This document shows, piece after piece, positions 18,487 through 26,118 of a stretch of DNA of 47,057 bases. Below the pieces are notes generated by a model. The model had not been told where the DNA came from and searched no databases. It was given only the letters and a program-made list of their open reading frames with translations. Each line of letters opens with the position of its first letter. Position 1 is the first letter of the stretch. The stretch spans positions 135,140 to 182,196 of the forward strand of contig DIZF01000001.1 in assembly GCA_002427815.1 (NCBI GenBank), in the 5' to 3' direction. Position numbers and translations under genes: made by a program. The stretch is from Ramlibacter tataouinensis (GTDB lineage Bacteria > Pseudomonadota > Gammaproteobacteria > Burkholderiales > Burkholderiaceae_C).

Positions 18487-19329
18487 TCAGCGCGCGACAC
18501 CGCGCACGGGAAACCGTTCCAGGGAAAAGCCCTGGTTGTAGGAAGCACGTGTGATCAACGTGAACTTGAAAAGTGCCCCGGTCCCTGCGGCCAGCAGGCC
18601 GGCTGCGCCCAGCAGGATGGGCGACGCAGAGCCGGCCACACCACTGAAAGCGAGTACCGTCAATACCAGCGGCACCACGCTGCCCAGCCATTGCAGGCTG
18701 CGACCCGCGTGGTCTATGGCCGCCAGCGCCGGGGCCGCCGCCACCTTGGCGACGCGACCGCGCCAGATGCGCCACGCAACCCAGCGCGCCAGCAGCAGCG
18801 CGACGAACAACAGGCCCAGCATGGCGCCGCCGACGGGCTGCCATGCGTTGCCCAGCCAGTACAGGCCGGCGCCCTCGGTGAGGCCAGTGAGCATCATCAA
18901 GGGCACGGTGAGCGGCTCGCGCCAGGCCGGAATGCCCTTGGCCGCCTGCACCATGCGCGCCTGGCAGTAGAGGTAGCCCAGGGCCACGAACAGCACCGGC
19001 ACGGCCCAGGTGCGCAACCCCAACGCCAGGCCCAGGCCGAGCGGGAACAGCAGCAGCGAGACCAGCGCCTCGCGCGACATCCACGATGCGCCGGGCTTGC
19101 GGAAGACGTTGAGCGCGCGCCAGGGGCGGCCGATCTCGAGCCACACGCACAGCAGGCCCAGGCCGACCAGGCCCAGCCCCGCCAGCACCAGCAGGGTTGC
19201 GGCCAGTCCTTGCACGCCCGACACCGCGGTGAAGACGAGCACGCCGGTGCCGGCGCCGCCGCACATGAAATTGCCGGCGGCGCGCCAGTCCCAGTGCGCC
19301 TGCTGCCAGGGGTTGGGGCCGTAGCTCAT
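18487..19329 (-). CDS. padD: Phenylacetyl-CoA:acceptor oxidoreductase membrane subunit
   Basis: A 280-aa integral membrane protein with about eight hydrophobic segments (for example VLVFTAVSGVQGLAATLLVL and LVSLLLFPLGLGLALGL), of the NrfD/DmsC anchor type. Its start overlaps the padC stop (ATGA). It would anchor the Mo/Fe-S enzyme to the membrane and pass electrons from PadC to quinone. The subunit has no strong sequence signature; the call rests on order PadB-PadC-PadD followed by PaaK. Confidence 0.88.
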   Translation of the reverse strand: MSYGPNPWQQAHWDWRAAGNFMCGGAGTGVLVFTAVSGVQGLAATLLVLAGLGLVGLGLLCVWLEIGRPWRALNVFRKPGASWMSREALVSLLLFPLGLGLALGLRTWAVPVLFVALGYLYCQARMVQAAKGIPAWREPLTVPLMMLTGLTEGAGLYWLGNAWQPVGGAMLGLLFVALLLARWVAWRIWRGRVAKVAAAPALAAIDHAGRSLQWLGSVVPLVLTVLAFSGVAGSASPILLGAAGLLAAGTGALFKFTLITRASYNQGFSLERFPVRGVAR

Positions 19330-19979
19330 ACGCGGTTGCTATCCCAGAGGTAGTGGAAGCCCGGCCCGGTGCCGAGTTCTTCGTGCATGCGGAAGTGCTG
19401 GTTGCGCGCCAGCAGCTGCGAGACATTGCTTTGCGGGTCCTCGAGGTCACCGAACGCCAGGGCGTCCGCAATGCACGAGTTCACGCAGGCCGGCGTCGCT
19501 TCCGGGTCCACGCCGGGCTTCAGGTTATTTGCCAGCCCGTCGTCGATGCGATCGACGCAGAAAGTGCATTTGGTCGCGACCGAGCGCTTGGCGTCGTCGT
19601 GGCGCAGCGCCTCATCGATGGTCGGGATGGCGCCGTAGGCGAATGCCTTGAGGTCGGTCTTGTAGCGGGCCTGGTACGGGCACGCGACGGCGCAGTAGGC
19701 GCAGCCTATGCACACGTCGTAGTTGATGCCGACGATGCCATCCGCGCGCTGGTAAGTCGCCCCGGTCGGGCACACCGGCAGGCAGGGCGGCTCCTCGCAG
19801 TGCTGGCAGCCGACCGGCACGAAGGCGCGCTGCACGTCGGGATACTCGCCGACCTCGATGTCGAGCACGCGCCGCCACTGCACGCCCGGCGGGGTGGCGT
19901 TGGCGTGCTTGCACGCGGCGGTGCAGGACTGGCAACCGACACAGCGGCGCAGGTCGGCGACCATGGCCCAGCGGGTCAT
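19326..19979 (-). CDS. padC: Phenylacetyl-CoA:acceptor oxidoreductase iron-sulfur subunit
   Basis: A 217-aa DmsB/TtrB-type ferredoxin subunit with four groups of cysteines: CVGCQSCTAACKHAN, CQHCEEPPCLPVCP, CIGCAYCAVACPY, and CTFC with ACVNSC. Together they can hold four [4Fe-4S] clusters. It transfers electrons from PadB to PadD. It overlaps padB and padD by four bases each. There is no signal peptide, consistent with a cytoplasm-facing enzyme. Confidence 0.92.
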   Translation of the reverse strand: MTRWAMVADLRRCVGCQSCTAACKHANATPPGVQWRRVLDIEVGEYPDVQRAFVPVGCQHCEEPPCLPVCPTGATYQRADGIVGINYDVCIGCAYCAVACPYQARYKTDLKAFAYGAIPTIDEALRHDDAKRSVATKCTFCVDRIDDGLANNLKPGVDPEATPACVNSCIADALAFGDLEDPQSNVSQLLARNQHFRMHEELGTGPGFHYLWDSNRV

Positions 19980-22705
19980 GCCGGACTCCTTGCTTTGCCG
20001 ATGTTCACGCGCACGATGTCGGCGCCCGATCCGGTGGCGTCGGTGAGGGCCAGCGACATCGTGGCCAGGGTATTGAGGCTGGGCATGCCGAAGTCCTTGG
20101 CGAACGGGGTGGCCCAGTGCTCGAACTGGCCGATCAGCAGCAGCGTGTCGGGACGGATGCCCTGGCGCAGCACGGCCAGGCCATGCACCTTGCGTTGCGG
20201 CGTGGCAATCTCGATCGCATCACCCTCGGCAATGCCCAGGCGGGCGGCGGTTGCGGTGTTGATGATCACGCCGCGGTGGCCGGCAATGTTGTCGGCCACC
20301 TCCTTGATCATCTGCATGCCCACGTTGCCGCCCCATGCGTACTGCATGCTGCGCGCGGTGAGCAGCCAGAACGGATAGTCCTGCGGCTTGCCGCCCGCGG
20401 CCACCACGGCAGCCGTCCACGGCGCGTTGAAATCCTTGCACTTGGGCAGCGCCTGGTATTCCTCGAGCTGGGTGTCCCACCAGTTCATGTCGTTTTCGTG
20501 CAGGCGCCGGCCCAGCTCGACGCCCACGCGCGCCAGCCGCTCCTGGTAGGGCAGCTCGAACCGCAGGCCGCGCTCGACCAGCGTGGGGAACAGGTACCAC
20601 TCGCTCTGCGGGAACGGCTGGGTCGCCAGGCCGTGCTCTTTCCACCAGTCCAGGCCGTGAATCTCGGCGCCGCCGTGCAGCTCGGCGCTGGCGGCCTTGC
20701 AGACGGCGTCCCAGATTTCCTCGCAGTCGTGGCTGCGCGCGGGGTCCAGCGAGAAATCGGTATGGGCACCCTTGAGCGGAACGCCGCCGGCACCCTTGTT
20801 GATCGAAGCGATGTACTTCGCCGTCAGGCCGGTGCGCAGCGCCAGCTCGCTCGCGATATCGGTGAAGTCGCGCGAAGCGCCGCGCGCGGCCACGACCGGC
20901 TGGCGCAAGGCGAAGCCCTCGTGGTCCCAGAACTGCTCGATGTATTTGGTGCCGCCGATGCGGATCAGTTGCAGGCTTTCCAGGTCGGTCGCTTCGGGCA
21001 GCAGCACGTCGGCGAAATGATTGGTCTCGTCGCGGGTGTACGCGAAGGCCACGACGAAGGGGAACTTCGCCATCTTCTCGCCCAGGGCCTTGGTGTCCCA
21101 GAACGAGATCGCGGGGTTGGTGCGGTAGACGAACCAGACATCGGGCAAGGTGACCCGCGGCAGGCCCGCCGGCGTGTCGTCCAGGAACATCCAGGAGAAA
21201 TGGGTTGGACCCAGCGCCTGGCTCCAGGGGCCGTCGGCGGCCAGCGGCACCATGGTGCGGTAGGCGTTGCGGATGTTGGGCTTGGGCGACCAGTGCGCCT
21301 TGTCGGTGGGGTTCAGCGGGTAATGCATGAAACCGTCGGGGCCGGGCTTGACGGCCTGCAGCCGCTCCGACATCGGGCGGGTCAGCCGCACCGTCGTGCC
21401 TATGGTTCCGCCGGGGACTTCCAGCGCGCCCACCAGGCAGGCCAGCAGCGTGCGTGCCCAGCAGCATTCGAAGCCGCCCCATCCGTTGTTGACGGTCTTG
21501 CCGAGCGATACCGCCACCGGCCGGTATGGCATGGTCTTGCCGTCGATCTCTATGGTCTGGCCGACGCAGGCGTGCTCGGAGTACTCCTGCGCGATCTTGC
21601 GCATGACGCCGGCCTTCACATCGCAAATACCTTCGGCCCACTCTGGCGAGTAGGGCTGCATGTGCGCCAGCAGTTTGGTGAACGAGGTCTCGCCGGTGAG
21701 CATCCCGTCGGCCAGCACGTCGCCATCGGCGCCGATCTCGACCGCGTCGACTTCCCAGCGGCCCTCCAGGGCCTCGTCGACATTGGGCGTGTCATGCGGG
21801 CGAGCGGCGTTCGTGGCCTTGTCCCACACCAGCGGCTTGTGCGTCGCGCGGTCCCGCAGGTAAGTGCCCTTGGGACCGACCAGATAGGGCGAGGCGGTGT
21901 GCTTGGCCAGGAACGGCAAGTCCAGTTTTTCGCGCGGCAACTCGTGCAGCAGCACATGGATCAGCGCGTACAGGAACGCGGCATCGGTCTTGGGCTTGAT
22001 CGGCACCCATTGCGCCGAGCAGGCGCCGGTGACCGACAGATGCGGCTCGACCTGGACCCGCTTCATGCCGCGCACGCGGGCCTTGGCATGGCGCCAGACG
22101 CCGGCCACGCCGCCCGAGGCTTCGACATTGGCGCCGCAGGAGATCAGGTAATTGCACAGCGGCGTATCGGGCGCGACGATGAAGGCGCGGTGCCAGAACT
22201 CGCCGTAGAGATGCTCGGAGTGGTAGCACTTGACGCCCTGCCCCGAGCCGAAGCCCATGTCGACCGGGCCCCAGGCCGCCAGGAACGCCGGGAAGGTGCC
22301 CATGTACGACTGCGGGGTGCCGCCGCCGCCGAAGCTCGCAGCGACACGCGGATAGCCCGACTCGTCGGCGAGCCCGGTTTCGCGCACGCCATTGAGCTTG
22401 CCGGCGATCAGCTCCATCGCCTCGTCCCACGAGATGGCAACGAAACCCGGATCCTCGCCGCGGCCCTTGTTGGGGTTGGTTCGCTTCATCGGGGACAGCA
22501 CCCGATTCGGGTTGTAGGTCTTCTGCACCAGCCCGTAGGCTTTCACGCAGACCTTGCCGCCGCCCGGGTGCACGGACGCGGCGCAGAAATTGGGCTCGAC
22601 CTCGGTCGCCACGCCATCCTGCACCTTGACGGTGAGCAGGTCGGGGCCGGCGACGCACTGGTAACAGTACGTCGGCACCCGCTTGGTGACGGCCGGGACG
22701 TTCAC
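19976..22705 (-). CDS. padB: Phenylacetyl-CoA:acceptor oxidoreductase molybdopterin subunit
   Basis: A 909-aa molybdopterin oxidoreductase of the DMSO-reductase family. The enzyme oxidises the alpha-methylene of phenylacetyl-CoA by four electrons to phenylglyoxylate, releasing CoA, with quinone as acceptor. Signs of the family are the N-terminal cysteines (C14, C17, C41, C53), the cofactor region SCGANVEASGGVAGVW, and the C-terminal MGD-binding segment AWGGNVGMQMIKEVADNIAG. There is no Tat signal. The expected third Cys of a C-x2-C-x3-C pattern is Pro here, with an extra Cys41 instead. Coupling to padC, padD and paaK supports the phenylacetyl-CoA assignment over other DMSO-reductase substrates. 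Confidence 0.9.
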   Translation of the reverse strand: MNVPAVTKRVPTYCYQCVAGPDLLTVKVQDGVATEVEPNFCAASVHPGGGKVCVKAYGLVQKTYNPNRVLSPMKRTNPNKGRGEDPGFVAISWDEAMELIAGKLNGVRETGLADESGYPRVAASFGGGGTPQSYMGTFPAFLAAWGPVDMGFGSGQGVKCYHSEHLYGEFWHRAFIVAPDTPLCNYLISCGANVEASGGVAGVWRHAKARVRGMKRVQVEPHLSVTGACSAQWVPIKPKTDAAFLYALIHVLLHELPREKLDLPFLAKHTASPYLVGPKGTYLRDRATHKPLVWDKATNAARPHDTPNVDEALEGRWEVDAVEIGADGDVLADGMLTGETSFTKLLAHMQPYSPEWAEGICDVKAGVMRKIAQEYSEHACVGQTIEIDGKTMPYRPVAVSLGKTVNNGWGGFECCWARTLLACLVGALEVPGGTIGTTVRLTRPMSERLQAVKPGPDGFMHYPLNPTDKAHWSPKPNIRNAYRTMVPLAADGPWSQALGPTHFSWMFLDDTPAGLPRVTLPDVWFVYRTNPAISFWDTKALGEKMAKFPFVVAFAYTRDETNHFADVLLPEATDLESLQLIRIGGTKYIEQFWDHEGFALRQPVVAARGASRDFTDIASELALRTGLTAKYIASINKGAGGVPLKGAHTDFSLDPARSHDCEEIWDAVCKAASAELHGGAEIHGLDWWKEHGLATQPFPQSEWYLFPTLVERGLRFELPYQERLARVGVELGRRLHENDMNWWDTQLEEYQALPKCKDFNAPWTAAVVAAGGKPQDYPFWLLTARSMQYAWGGNVGMQMIKEVADNIAGHRGVIINTATAARLGIAEGDAIEIATPQRKVHGLAVLRQGIRPDTLLLIGQFEHWATPFAKDFGMPSLNTLATMSLALTDATGSGADIVRVNIGKARSPA

Positions 22706-23109
22706 GCGAGTCCCGCCTTGGCGGCCTTGGCGGCCAGGCGCTTTTCGGTGCTGGCGACGTCGACGATGAACCGCATATGGGTCGCTCGGCAGATCGAATC
22801 GACGCTGTCGCGGCCCTCCACCTTGAACGTCACGGCGCGGCCTTTCACCTCGGTCAGCTCGACGTCGAGCTCCACCGGCATGTCCATCAGCGTGGCGGCC
22901 AGATGGTCGAGTTCGATGCGCGTGCCCACCGAGTCCTCGCCCGGATCCAGGTGCTTGAGCAGCAGCTCGCGGCAGGCGATCTCGACGTCGCGCACCAGCA
23001 TCGGCGTGGCGTAGACACGCGCCTTCTCGCCCATGAAGTCGATGGTGCGGTCACGGCTGACCGTGAACTTGGCGGTATGGCGCAGGCCGGGCAGCAATGT
23101 CGCTTTCAT
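22702..23109 (-). CDS. FlK-like hot-dog thioesterase
   Basis: A 135-aa hot-dog protein starting at the ATG at 23109 (MKATLLPGL), preceded by AAAGG. It shows the Thr/Glu/His triad layout of the fluoroacetyl-CoA thioesterase family: Thr in VYATPMLV, Glu in VEIACRELL and His in RIELDHLAAT. It overlaps padB by four bases and is the first gene of the operon. It might hydrolyse phenylglyoxylyl-CoA, the presumed intermediate of PadBCD, or another aromatic CoA ester. This function is inferred only from position and fold. Confidence 0.83.
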   Translation of the reverse strand: MKATLLPGLRHTAKFTVSRDRTIDFMGEKARVYATPMLVRDVEIACRELLLKHLDPGEDSVGTRIELDHLAATLMDMPVELDVELTEVKGRAVTFKVEGRDSVDSICRATHMRFIVDVASTEKRLAAKAAKAGLA

Positions 23110-23125
23110 CGGAAACCTTTCATCC

Positions 23126-23230
23126 TCAGGCACCGGGGCAGGCCTGCCGCACCTGAGGGTTGCGCGGCAGCTGGTTCGCGGAGCCGGGGAGCGTGACGCG
23201 CCCGGTCTCCATCACAAAGGCGCGCTTCGG
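23126..23230 (-). pseudogene. Remnant of a LivF-type ABC ATPase C terminus
   Basis: Minus-strand codons in this stretch read KRAFVMETGRVTLPGSANQL followed by PRNPQVRQA, which matches the C-terminal end of LivF proteins (a tail of the kind ..VLETGRI.L.G.a.eLl.dprVr.aYLG). There is no Walker or signature sequence before it. The fragment lies inside the leader of the pad operon, ending just before the thioesterase start. It suggests that a liv operon once ended here. Confidence 0.6.
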
Positions 23231-23445
23231 CATCCCGGGCGCGGCGCGGGCGTTCTGATTCACTGGGGCGATGGGGTGACGGGCTCCTTCAGCGCCGCGC
23301 TGCGCCAGAGCCGGCGGCGCGCGCAAACCTTGCTCTGATGCGCAAGGCGCGTGCGAACGCGCACAACCGCTTCGATGCGGCAAGTGCGAGTCGGCGGCCG
23401 GGGCCATGCCCGCGGGGGATCTGTCTCATCGCTTGTCTCCAGTTT

Positions 23446-23459
23446 GGCTACCGGTAACC
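23446..23459. promoter_or_regulatory. Second palindrome in the pad operon leader
   Basis: GGCTACCGGTAACC is a palindrome with one mismatched pair, 47 bases from the centre of the larger palindrome at 23493-23510 toward the pad genes. It could be an auxiliary operator. Only the symmetry supports it. Confidence 0.3.
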
Positions 23460-23492
23460 TCAGGCCTGGACTAGAATTCGGCCTGTCGATTT

Positions 23493-23510
23493 CATTCTGG
23501 TACCGGAATG
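23493..23510. promoter_or_regulatory. Putative operator palindrome of the pad/hcr operon
   Basis: CATTCTGGTACCGGAATG is an 18-base palindrome with one mismatched pair (8 of 9). Ten bases (23494-23503) are identical to the palindrome before the hemerythrin gene at 5953-5962. A -10-like CAGAAT (minus strand, 23499-23494) lies inside it and would place the start point near 23487, about 41.5 bases from the centre of the FNR-like site at 23522-23535. It lies between the pad operon and the divergent GNAT/Rrf2 genes, so the Rrf2/BadM-like protein is the likely ligand. Confidence 0.5.
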
Positions 23511-23521
23511 CGGGTATTGAA

Positions 23522-23535
23522 TTGATCTAGCGCAA
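23522..23535. promoter_or_regulatory. FNR-like site upstream of the pad/hcr operon
   Basis: TTGATCTAGCGCAA matches the FNR consensus TTGAT-N4-ATCAA at 8 of 10 defined positions. Its spacing to the -10 candidate of the pad operon fits a class II activator site. It shares the TTGA-N-CTAGC-N-CAA core with the site at 5991-6004. In R. palustris the FNR homologue AadR activates benzoate genes anaerobically, which is a parallel rather than proof. Confidence 0.45.
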
Positions 23536-23539
23536 CTTT

Positions 23540-24097
23540 TTGCCCCGAACCTCTTTCACCTCCCCAGCGCCGGCCGCGCGCCGCAGCACCACGGCCAAGC
23601 GCCAGGCCACTCCCGGCACAGTGACCGTGCGCCCGGTGCGCCGCGCCGACCTCGACCATGTGATCGCCATCGACGCGACCGTGACCGGTCTGGAAAAGCG
23701 CGCCTACTGGCAGCGGGTGTACCGCCGCTATGGCGTTGCCGCCGTCGGCGAACAGCGCTGGTTCCTGGTGGCGATGGCCGACCGCAAGGTGGTCGGTTTC
23801 CTGATCGGCGAAGTGCGCGACTGGGAATTCGGCTCACCCCCCTGCGGCTGGGTGTTCGCCATCAACGTCGACCCCAGCGCGCGACAGGGCGGCATCGGCA
23901 CCCGGCTGCTGGAATCGCTGAGCACCGCGCTGCGCGAGACCGGCGTGCGCAAGCTGCGCACCCTGCTGCACCACGACAACACGCTGATCCTGTCCTTCTT
24001 CCGCAGCCAGGGCATGATGGCCGCGCCGCTGATTCCGCTGGAGATGGACGTCGCCGCGGCCGCAGTGGCCGATGGCGCGGCGGAGGCGGCGCGATGA
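23540..24097 (+). CDS. GNAT acetyltransferase next to an Rrf2 regulator (BadL-like)
   Basis: A single-domain GNAT of up to 185 aa. The acetyl-CoA loop is PSARQGGIGTRLLESL near residue 110. The domain begins VRPVRRADLDHVIAIDATVT; the first 27 residues are rich in Ala, Pro and Thr and may not be translated, since the frame opens with TTG at 23540. A GTG at 23621 is an alternative start. The stop overlaps the ATG of the Rrf2 gene. BadL of R. palustris is also a GNAT paired with BadM. The substrate may be an aminobenzoate or a protein; this cannot be told here. Confidence 0.82.
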   Translation: MPRTSFTSPAPAARRSTTAKRQATPGTVTVRPVRRADLDHVIAIDATVTGLEKRAYWQRVYRRYGVAAVGEQRWFLVAMADRKVVGFLIGEVRDWEFGSPPCGWVFAINVDPSARQGGIGTRLLESLSTALRETGVRKLRTLLHHDNTLILSFFRSQGMMAAPLIPLEMDVAAAAVADGAAEAAR

Positions 24098-24504
24098 GGC
24101 TGCAGGTCAACACCACCCTGGCGCTGTACAGCGTGATCGAATTCGCCACCGATCCGCAGCGCCACATTCCCGCGGCCGAGATCGCCGACCGCTACGGCGT
24201 TTCGCCGCATCACCTGGCCAAGGTCCTGGCCGAGCTCGCGCGGGCCGGCATCGTCGAGTCGGTGCGCGGCGTGGGCGGCGGCTATCGCTTCACGGCCAAC
24301 GCGCGCCGGCTGACGCTGATGGACATCATCCAGCTGTTCGAGGACTTCGCGCCGACCACCGGCCAAAGGCACAACGGTGCGCCGACGCCCGTCGACCTGG
24401 CGCTGGACACGGTGCTGTCCGAGATCGACCAGATCGCCAAGGCGACGTTCAGCTCGATCACGCTGGCGACGATGCTGCAACTGGTGGAGCGGCAGAAGCG
24501 CTGA
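24094..24504 (+). CDS. Rrf2-family transcriptional regulator (BadM-like)
   Basis: A 136-aa winged-helix regulator. The DNA-binding helix region reads IPAAEIADRYGVSPHHLAKVLAEL and the wing VRGVGGGYRFTANARRL, both typical of Rrf2. The three cysteines used by NsrR or IscR for an iron-sulfur cluster are absent; no Cys is present at all, so it does not sense through Fe-S. It overlaps the GNAT gene by four bases and is divergent from the pad/hcr operon. BadM represses benzoyl-CoA genes in R. palustris, so a similar repressor role is likely, with the palindromes at 23493 and 5953 as possible sites. Confidence 0.9.
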   Translation: MRLQVNTTLALYSVIEFATDPQRHIPAAEIADRYGVSPHHLAKVLAELARAGIVESVRGVGGGYRFTANARRLTLMDIIQLFEDFAPTTGQRHNGAPTPVDLALDTVLSEIDQIAKATFSSITLATMLQLVERQKR

Positions 24505-24885
24505 GCGGCGCGGGGGCCGCCCGCCGACTAGACACCCCTGAGCAACGGCCGCACTGAAAAGCGGCCGCGCGCTGCGCGTCCCTCGCGCGGTGTCCCTTCT
24601 CTTGAGCGCGGACCCGCGACAGGGGCCAGCCCGCATTCAGGCTGATTGCTCCCAATTTCTTCTCATAGGGTATTCCTTGCATTCACCAGGGACCATGCAT
24701 GTATCCTAAATATGTAACGTATGGTTATTCAAGTAAAGCAGGCCGCCAAATAAGAAATACAAAAACCATCAAATCACATCTGGCATCTGTCCAGACCCAA
24801 GGCTTTCATGGCGCCTTTGAGGCAAGCGGTGGTCTGTTTCCCTGTTTCTTCGCATAGCTTTTCTCCAATAGACAAGAGACGCAAA
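24505..24885. other. Intergenic region between Rrf2 gene and IPTL-CTERM gene
   Basis: No gene is supported in this stretch. Near its left end a stem of seven pairs (24546-24552 with 24561-24567, loop of eight) could end Rrf2 transcription, although no T run follows. From about 24650 the sequence becomes visibly richer in A and T, probably the promoter of the gene at 24886; I cannot pick a single -35/-10 pair with confidence. Confidence 0.5.
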
Positions 24886-25605
24886 ATGTCCGCAAAAAAT
24901 ACCATCGGCTGTGCCATTCTCCTGGCATCAGCCCTTACGGTCTCCCAGTCTGCGCAGGCTGGCATGGTCAATGGTGGTTTCGAACTTCCATCGTTCGCGC
25001 CCATTCCCAACTACCATCAGATTGCGCAGGCAACGGTTCCGGGTTGGCATACAACAGCCAGCGATGGCTTGATTGAGATCTGGAACAATGGTTTCGGGGG
25101 TTTTGCTTCTTATGAGGGTACCCAGCATGCCGAGATCAATGCCACTCAGATGGGCACCTTGTACCAGGACGTTCCCGGCATCCCTGCAGGCGTTCTGGTC
25201 GGTTTCCAGTTCGCGCATCGAGGGCGGTATCCCGTCGCCGACGTGATGCAGTTCACATTGACGGACCTGGGTCCCGACAACCTGCCCGGTGGCGGAGACG
25301 ATACCGTCCTGTATACGCAGACGGTCAGTGATTCGAACTCGGCCTGGAAGTTCTATACGGGTACCGGCATCGTTACGCTCGGCCATACCGTGCGGTTCAC
25401 CTTCGCGTCTGTTTCTTCCGGTGGTGGGGTCCCCGCAGGCGGGAATTTCATCGATGCCGCCGACTTTGGTTTTGGTGTTGGGGGCGGGGGCGGCGGCGGT
25501 GGTGCTCCAACCTCTGTTCCTACTCTCTCCGAGTGGGGCATGATCCTGCTTTCCACCCTGCTTGCCTTCGGCGCTTTCCTGGGCCTGCGTCGTCGGCGTC
25601 ATTGA
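24886..25605 (+). CDS. Exported protein with IPTL-CTERM sorting signal
   Basis: A 239-aa secreted protein starting at the ATG at 24886 (MSAKNTIGCAILLASALTVS, cleavage near SAQA/GMV). The C terminus shows the three-part IPTL-CTERM signal: VPTLSEWGMILLS, a hydrophobic helix, and an Arg cluster (LRRRRH). A Gly run precedes it. Such proteins are handled by an exosortase/archaeosortase-type system and end in the envelope or exopolysaccharide. The body (NGGFELPSFAPIPNYHQIAQ ... VPGWHTTASDGLIEIWNNG) resembles carbohydrate-binding-like DUF642/PEP-CTERM proteins. No sorting protease is in the window. Its link to the aromatic genes is unclear. Confidence 0.85.
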   Translation: MSAKNTIGCAILLASALTVSQSAQAGMVNGGFELPSFAPIPNYHQIAQATVPGWHTTASDGLIEIWNNGFGGFASYEGTQHAEINATQMGTLYQDVPGIPAGVLVGFQFAHRGRYPVADVMQFTLTDLGPDNLPGGGDDTVLYTQTVSDSNSAWKFYTGTGIVTLGHTVRFTFASVSSGGGVPAGGNFIDAADFGFGVGGGGGGGGAPTSVPTLSEWGMILLSTLLAFGAFLGLRRRRH

Positions 25606-25625
25606 CTTCAGGTGCATCCTGCATA

Positions 25626-25651
25626 CCCGCCCTTGAAGCGGCGGGGTTTTT
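25626..25651 (+). terminator. Rho-independent terminator after the IPTL-CTERM gene
   Basis: A six-pair GC stem (CCCGCC at 25626-25631 with GGCGGG at 25640-25645), loop of eight, followed by GTTTTTG. It starts 21 bases after the stop codon. Confidence 0.75.
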
Positions 25652-25662
25652 GTTGGTGCCTT

Positions 25663-26118
25663 TCAAGCGTCGAACTGCTCGCGCTTGCCGAACCCCCGTT
25701 CGTTGTCGATGAAGTACAGGCACGCGATGCGCAACCGGTACCAGCGCACCCGCGCCAGCGCCAACGCGATCGCGGCCGGGGCGACGCCGGGCCTCACGAA
25801 CGGGAAGCGCTCGGCGTAACGCTGCTGCCCCAGGGCCAGCGCCTCGGCGTACAGCTCGCTCACCTCGCCTTCGATCTGGATGCCCTGAATGGCGCGCCAG
25901 TCGTCGGCGTCGGACTGGATGGTGGCGGCGCAACGCGGCTGCAGCGCCAGGTTGCGGCAATGCCGGCTGGCGGGCGAGGACAGGAAGATCAGGTCGTCAC
26001 CGGCGCGCGCATAGAACAGCGCCGCCGCCCACGGGCCTTCGCTGCCCTGGGTGGCCAGGGTCATCACGTGGTGCCGCGCGAGAAATTCTTCCGTCGGCGC
26101 CGGCAGCTTCAGCGCCAT
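25663..26118 (-). CDS. Pyridoxamine 5'-phosphate oxidase-like FMN-binding protein
   Basis: A 151-aa split-barrel flavin-binding protein. The start MALKLPAPTEEFLARHHVMT at 26118 is followed by LATQGSEGPWAAALFYARAG and LIFLSSPASRHCRNLALQP, the pattern of PNPOx-like and heme-utilisation-like proteins that bind FMN. It ends near the PEP-independent tail YFIDNERGFGKREQF. It begins within the 3' end of the sigma54 activator gene by ten bases, so the two are co-transcribed. A flavin reductase or redox-protective role is possible; nothing specific is visible. Confidence 0.8.
   Translation of the reverse strand: MALKLPAPTEEFLARHHVMTLATQGSEGPWAAALFYARAGDDLIFLSSPASRHCRNLALQPRCAATIQSDADDWRAIQGIQIEGEVSELYAEALALGQQRYAERFPFVRPGVAPAAIALALARVRWYRLRIACLYFIDNERGFGKREQFDA

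Noticed and set aside
20117..23014. An open frame of 965 codons on the plus strand
   Set aside because: It is antisense to padB and the thioesterase and shows no domain or signal.
23540..23620. First 27 codons of the BadL-like GNAT as a certain part of the protein
   Set aside because: They begin with TTG, lack a clear ribosome-binding site and have no conserved pattern; the true start may be the GTG at 23621.
25480..25505. Gly-codon run in the IPTL-CTERM gene as a repeat element
   Set aside because: It is a simple Gly linker before the sorting signal, common in this protein type.
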